Shown here piece by piece: positions 60,023 to 64,000 of a stretch of 64,000 nt of DNA. The stretch lies in assembly GCF_011064615.1 (NCBI RefSeq), contig NZ_JAALJH010000003.1, positions 1 through 64,000 of the forward strand, read 5' to 3'. The DNA comes from Aquisphaera insulae. Its GTDB lineage: Bacteria; Planctomycetota; Planctomycetia; Isosphaerales; Isosphaeraceae. Numbering within the stretch: position 1 is the stretch's first letter; each line of letters begins with the position of its first letter. Under the pieces are notes generated by a model. That model had not been told where the DNA came from and made no database searches. It was given only the letters and a program-made list of their open reading frames with translations. Made by a program: the position numbers and the translations under genes.

Positions 60023-62046
60023 GCCGCGGCTCCTCCCGGCGTCCCGCCCGACGCGGCCGGCCGCGGCCGGGGCATGCAGAGTGCGGCCTCCACGACCATG
60101 GCCACCATCATGGCGACCAGGAAGATCCGCCAGGTCTCCTGGATCAGCGAGCCGATGTTGCCGGCCCGATCGTCGACGCGGGAGTAATCGAGCCCGCGGA
60201 AGAGGCCGGCGAGGCGTTCGTCGGCGACCACGGGCGCCAGGTCCTCCGCGGGCGCCCTCGTGACGGCGATCATCCGCTCGCCGGCCTGGTAGATGCCGCG
60301 GTGGAGCGAGGCGTCGGTGGAGAGCCCCTGGTCGGCGCCGGCGATGCGCTTCCAGGTCGCGGGCTGCTCGCCCGCGGGGGCCGGGCCCGCGATCAGCTCA
60401 CGCGTCGAGCCAAGGACCTTCGCGCCGGCCTCGGAGAGGCGCTGGATCATGACGTAGAGGACGACGCCGTTCGCGGCCATGGAGGAATCGGTCGGGGCCG
60501 GCGTGGTCCCGCAGAAGTAGGCGCCGCCGGAGTCCGTCGAGAGCCGGGCCAGCAATGGGGCGCCGCCGTCCAGGGTCCCCAGCGCGGTGACCTCCCCCTC
60601 GAGCCCGCAATGACGGTCCACCTGCAACTGGCCGACCGGCAGAGGGCCGCCGCTGAGCGTCTGCGAGAGGATATCCTGATCCCCCCGCCAGGAGGTCACC
60701 GTCAGGGCCTTCGCGGGCTGTTCCCAGGCCGTCCAGCGGACGCCGCGGAACTCCTCCTTGCCGGGGTTGCGGGGCGGGAAGAAGAGGACCTGACCGCCGC
60801 GCCCGAGGTAGGCCTCGATCGACTTGGCCGCGGCCGGGTCGGGCAGGGGGGCCTGCCAGAGCAGGACCGAAACCTTCTCCCACTCGATGCCGGCCACCTT
60901 GTCCGGCGCCACGACCTCGGCCGAGGCTTTCACGGTCGGGGCCGGCGGGATCGACGCGGCGAGCTGGAGCGGGCGGCCCGCCTGGGCGTCCTCCGCCACG
61001 ATCACCGCGTGCCGGGGCGCCGGCTCGTCGAAGACGAACCAGTCGTCATCGTCGGCCGGGTTGGCGTCGGCCGGGATCGAGACCCGGCCCCAGCCCTTCA
61101 CGTGGGTCCGCTCGATCGGCAGCTTGTGGTCCTTGAGCTCGAACGTCGGCCCGGTCATCTCGACGGTCAGCTCCGATCTCGCCCCGTCGATCTCGACCTG
61201 GATGGGGATCGATCGCCGTGATTCGCCCTCGCCGGGGGGCTCGCCCTCCTTCGCCCCCTCGCGGCGGATGCTCAGCGAGAGCAGCAGCTCGGCCCCGTTG
61301 GCCGTCGGCTGGCGGCGGACCCCGGTCACCCGCACCGCCAGGTTCCCCGGCGCCGGGCGGGGGTAGGCCAGGACGTGGAAGCGGACCGACTGCGACATCT
61401 CCAGGAAGGCCTCCCGGAGCGACGACCAGCGTCCCCCCTCGGGATCCCAGTCATTCGCCCGCAGGTCGGAGCAGATCCAGACTTCGGTCCGCCCGGTCTT
61501 GTTGGCCCGGATGTAATCGCGGGCGGCCAGGAGCATCGCCGGGATGTCCGACGACGCGCTGACGGGCTCCGCGCCGGGCGTGCTGGCCAGGGCCTCCGGC
61601 GCCTCGAGCTCGCGGGGCGTGTTGGTCGCCCCCTCGACCAGCAGCCAGTGGCCGGAGCCGAGCGTCGGCAGCGTCCGGACGATTTGCCGTCGGCCGGTCT
61701 CCAGCTTCGACCCGCCGCCCCCTTCCTCGGACTGCTGCATGCTCGGCGACCGGTCCAGCAGGACGACGGTCGTGTCGGGCTTGGTCCCGGCCGCCATGCC
61801 CAGCCAGCCGCCGGCGAGCGGCCGGCTGATCGCGACGATGAGGCCGGCGATGGCCAGCATCCGGAAGGCCATGATCAGCCACTGGCGGATCCGCGCGAAC
61901 CCGCGCGACATCCGGTTGGCCGCCAGGAGGAACATCATCGCCCCCCAGCGCACCGTCTGGTATCGCCGCTGGTTGATCAGGTGGATGATGATCGGCAGGG
62001 CGACCAGCGGCATCGCGACCAGGAACATCGGCTGGAGGAAGCTCAT
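60019..62046 (-). CDS. BatA-domain membrane protein with VWA fold
   Basis: The 675-residue protein begins with the BatA N-terminal signature: FLQPMFLVAMPLVALPIIIH and LINQRRYQTVRWGAMMFL, with two membrane helices, then a VWA domain with MIDAS motif LDRSPSM. A beta-rich middle (about 240-330) is followed by an amidotransferase-like region and a C-terminal helix (IFLVAMMVAMVVEAALCM). Bat proteins are thought to work with MoxR chaperones in envelope stress tolerance, but the mechanism is not settled. It overlaps both neighbours by four bases. Confidence 0.85.
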   Translation of the reverse strand: MSFLQPMFLVAMPLVALPIIIHLINQRRYQTVRWGAMMFLLAANRMSRGFARIRQWLIMAFRMLAIAGLIVAISRPLAGGWLGMAAGTKPDTTVVLLDRSPSMQQSEEGGGGSKLETGRRQIVRTLPTLGSGHWLLVEGATNTPRELEAPEALASTPGAEPVSASSDIPAMLLAARDYIRANKTGRTEVWICSDLRANDWDPEGGRWSSLREAFLEMSQSVRFHVLAYPRPAPGNLAVRVTGVRRQPTANGAELLLSLSIRREGAKEGEPPGEGESRRSIPIQVEIDGARSELTVEMTGPTFELKDHKLPIERTHVKGWGRVSIPADANPADDDDWFVFDEPAPRHAVIVAEDAQAGRPLQLAASIPPAPTVKASAEVVAPDKVAGIEWEKVSVLLWQAPLPDPAAAKSIEAYLGRGGQVLFFPPRNPGKEEFRGVRWTAWEQPAKALTVTSWRGDQDILSQTLSGGPLPVGQLQVDRHCGLEGEVTALGTLDGGAPLLARLSTDSGGAYFCGTTPAPTDSSMAANGVVLYVMIQRLSEAGAKVLGSTRELIAGPAPAGEQPATWKRIAGADQGLSTDASLHRGIYQAGERMIAVTRAPAEDLAPVVADERLAGLFRGLDYSRVDDRAGNIGSLIQETWRIFLVAMMVAMVVEAALCMPRPRPAASGGTPGGAAA

Positions 62047-62954
62047 CGCGCGCCCTTCCCCCGGGCCCGGCCGATCAGGAATCGCATCAGGACCTGCTCA
62101 TAATCCTCGTCGATGCCCACGCGGTGGTAATCGACGACCGACTCCAGCATGACCTTCTTGATGTCGTCGAGATATCCGCCGATCGCCTTGCGGTAGCGGT
62201 CGGCGATCTCGCTGGGGTCGGCGAAGAGGGCCGGCCCCCCTTCCATGTCGACGAACCGGGTCGGCCGGCGGAAGTCGAAGCTCAGCTCCTTCGGGTCCAG
62301 CAGGTGGAAGACGGCGACGTCGTGCTTGCGGAACCGCAGGTGCTGGAAGCCGCCGGCGAGCTTGCGGGGCTCGATGAAGAGGTCGGAGAGGATCACGACG
62401 AGGGCCCGCTGGCGGACCGTCTCGGCCAGCTCGTGGAGGACCTCGTCGACCCGGGTCTCCCCCTTCGGCCGGGCCTGCTCGAGCACGTCATAGAGCGCGG
62501 CGAGGTGGGCCGGGTTGCGCCTCGGCGGCAGGTTGCGGACCACGCCCCCGGCGACGCAGGCGACCCCCGCGGCGTCACCCTGCTGGATGGCGAGGTGGGC
62601 GATCCCTCCGCAGAGGCGGCGGGCGTACTCGAGCTTGGAGACCTCCTTCGAGCCGTAGCCCATCGAGCCGCTCGTGTCCAGGACCAGGCAGCACCGCAGG
62701 TTGGTGTCGGCCTCGAACTCCTTGACGTAGAAGCGGTCGGAGCGGCCGTAGGCCCGCCAGTCCAGCCGGCGGAGGTCGTCCCCCGGGACGTACTTCCGAT
62801 ACTCCGCGAACTCGACGCTCGAGCCCCGGTGCGGGCTCGGGTGCCGGCCGGAGACCGATCCCAGCATGGGCGTCCGCGCCGCCAGCGGGAAGCCCGAGAG
62901 GCGCGACAGCACCCGGGTGTCGAGGAAGCTCCGCTGGCGGCGTTCGGGGAACAT
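62043..62954 (-). CDS. DUF58 domain protein
   Basis: The 303-residue protein carries the DUF58 signature: SSVEFAEYRKYVPGDDLRRL, DWRAYGRSDRFYVKEFEADT and a VWA-like MIDAS LVLDTSGSM. DUF58 proteins partner with MoxR ATPases and are thought to recruit their targets. There are no membrane helices, so it is probably cytoplasmic, next to the membrane proteins of the operon. It lies 64 bases downstream of the MoxR gene and overlaps the BatA-domain gene by four bases. Confidence 0.9.
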   Translation of the reverse strand: MFPERRQRSFLDTRVLSRLSGFPLAARTPMLGSVSGRHPSPHRGSSVEFAEYRKYVPGDDLRRLDWRAYGRSDRFYVKEFEADTNLRCCLVLDTSGSMGYGSKEVSKLEYARRLCGGIAHLAIQQGDAAGVACVAGGVVRNLPPRRNPAHLAALYDVLEQARPKGETRVDEVLHELAETVRQRALVVILSDLFIEPRKLAGGFQHLRFRKHDVAVFHLLDPKELSFDFRRPTRFVDMEGGPALFADPSEIADRYRKAIGGYLDDIKKVMLESVVDYHRVGIDEDYEQVLMRFLIGRARGKGAR

Positions 62955-63018
62955 GGGTGGGGATGGCCTCGAGTGGGTCCGGCGGTGGCGGGTCGGAGGA
63001 GGAGGACGCCGGCCGACG

Positions 63019-64000
<982 letters not shown>

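Overview
The window is GC-rich bacterial DNA, most likely from a planctomycete of the Isosphaeraceae type. That placement rests on gene families I associate with the group: a membrane protein with an FRLLDAM start, BlaI plus an M56 peptidase fused to a membrane-fusion domain, a long MoxR/DUF58/BatA/VWA operon followed by secreted proteins of unknown function, ThuA proteins next to TIM-barrel isomerases, and abundant palindromic intergenic repeats. It is inferred from recalled family distribution, not from a search. I saw no rRNA, tRNA, CRISPR array or insertion sequence.

Region 1 (1-15.5 kb) is housekeeping and accessory genes: a membrane protein, an AhpD-like/YceH/GH38-like operon (minus strand), a planctomycete family protein, a TIM-barrel isomerase, a BlaI regulator with its M56-MFP partner behind a clear promoter/operator, pabB-pabC, and a Nif3-like protein. 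Three of these coding sequences (5724-7430, 8956-11268, 12791-13735) contain or end in repeat-derived DNA that is read in frame. Region 2 (16-19.4 kb) holds a quinone-oxidoreductase-like enzyme, a rhodanese and citrate synthase.

Region 3 (19.5-37.3 kb, all minus strand) is the most interesting part: a tightly packed nine-gene operon for a polyketide or secondary lipid. Transcription runs from a 2475-residue protein (tandem nitropropane-dioxygenase-like enoyl-reductase domains, then KS-AT-ACP-KR), through a 1588-residue protein (KS-like domain with Ser in place of the catalytic Cys, then AT, dehydratase-like and phosphopantetheinyl-transferase-like regions), a free ACP, an alpha/beta hydrolase, an SDR and two paralogous methyltransferases, to a MacB/LolCDE-type ABC permease and ATPase. 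Together the two large proteins carry nearly every activity of a PfaA-E polyunsaturated fatty acid synthase, packed into two chains, with a likely export pump at the end of the operon.

Region 4 (37.5-48.3 kb) is mixed: two convergent proteins of unknown function whose 3' ends overlap at a hexamer microsatellite, an SppA-like peptidase coupled to an NAD-dependent epimerase, a ThuA/isomerase/ThuA operon, an AraC-type PAS regulator, a DGPF protein with its ECF sigma factor, and a small basic protein. Region 5 (48.4-64 kb, minus strand) is one nine-gene operon: MoxR (entering from outside the window), DUF58, BatA/VWA, a second VWA protein, a very large membrane protein, two secreted proteins of unknown function, an alpha-toroid protein and a TlpA-like thioredoxin-domain protein.
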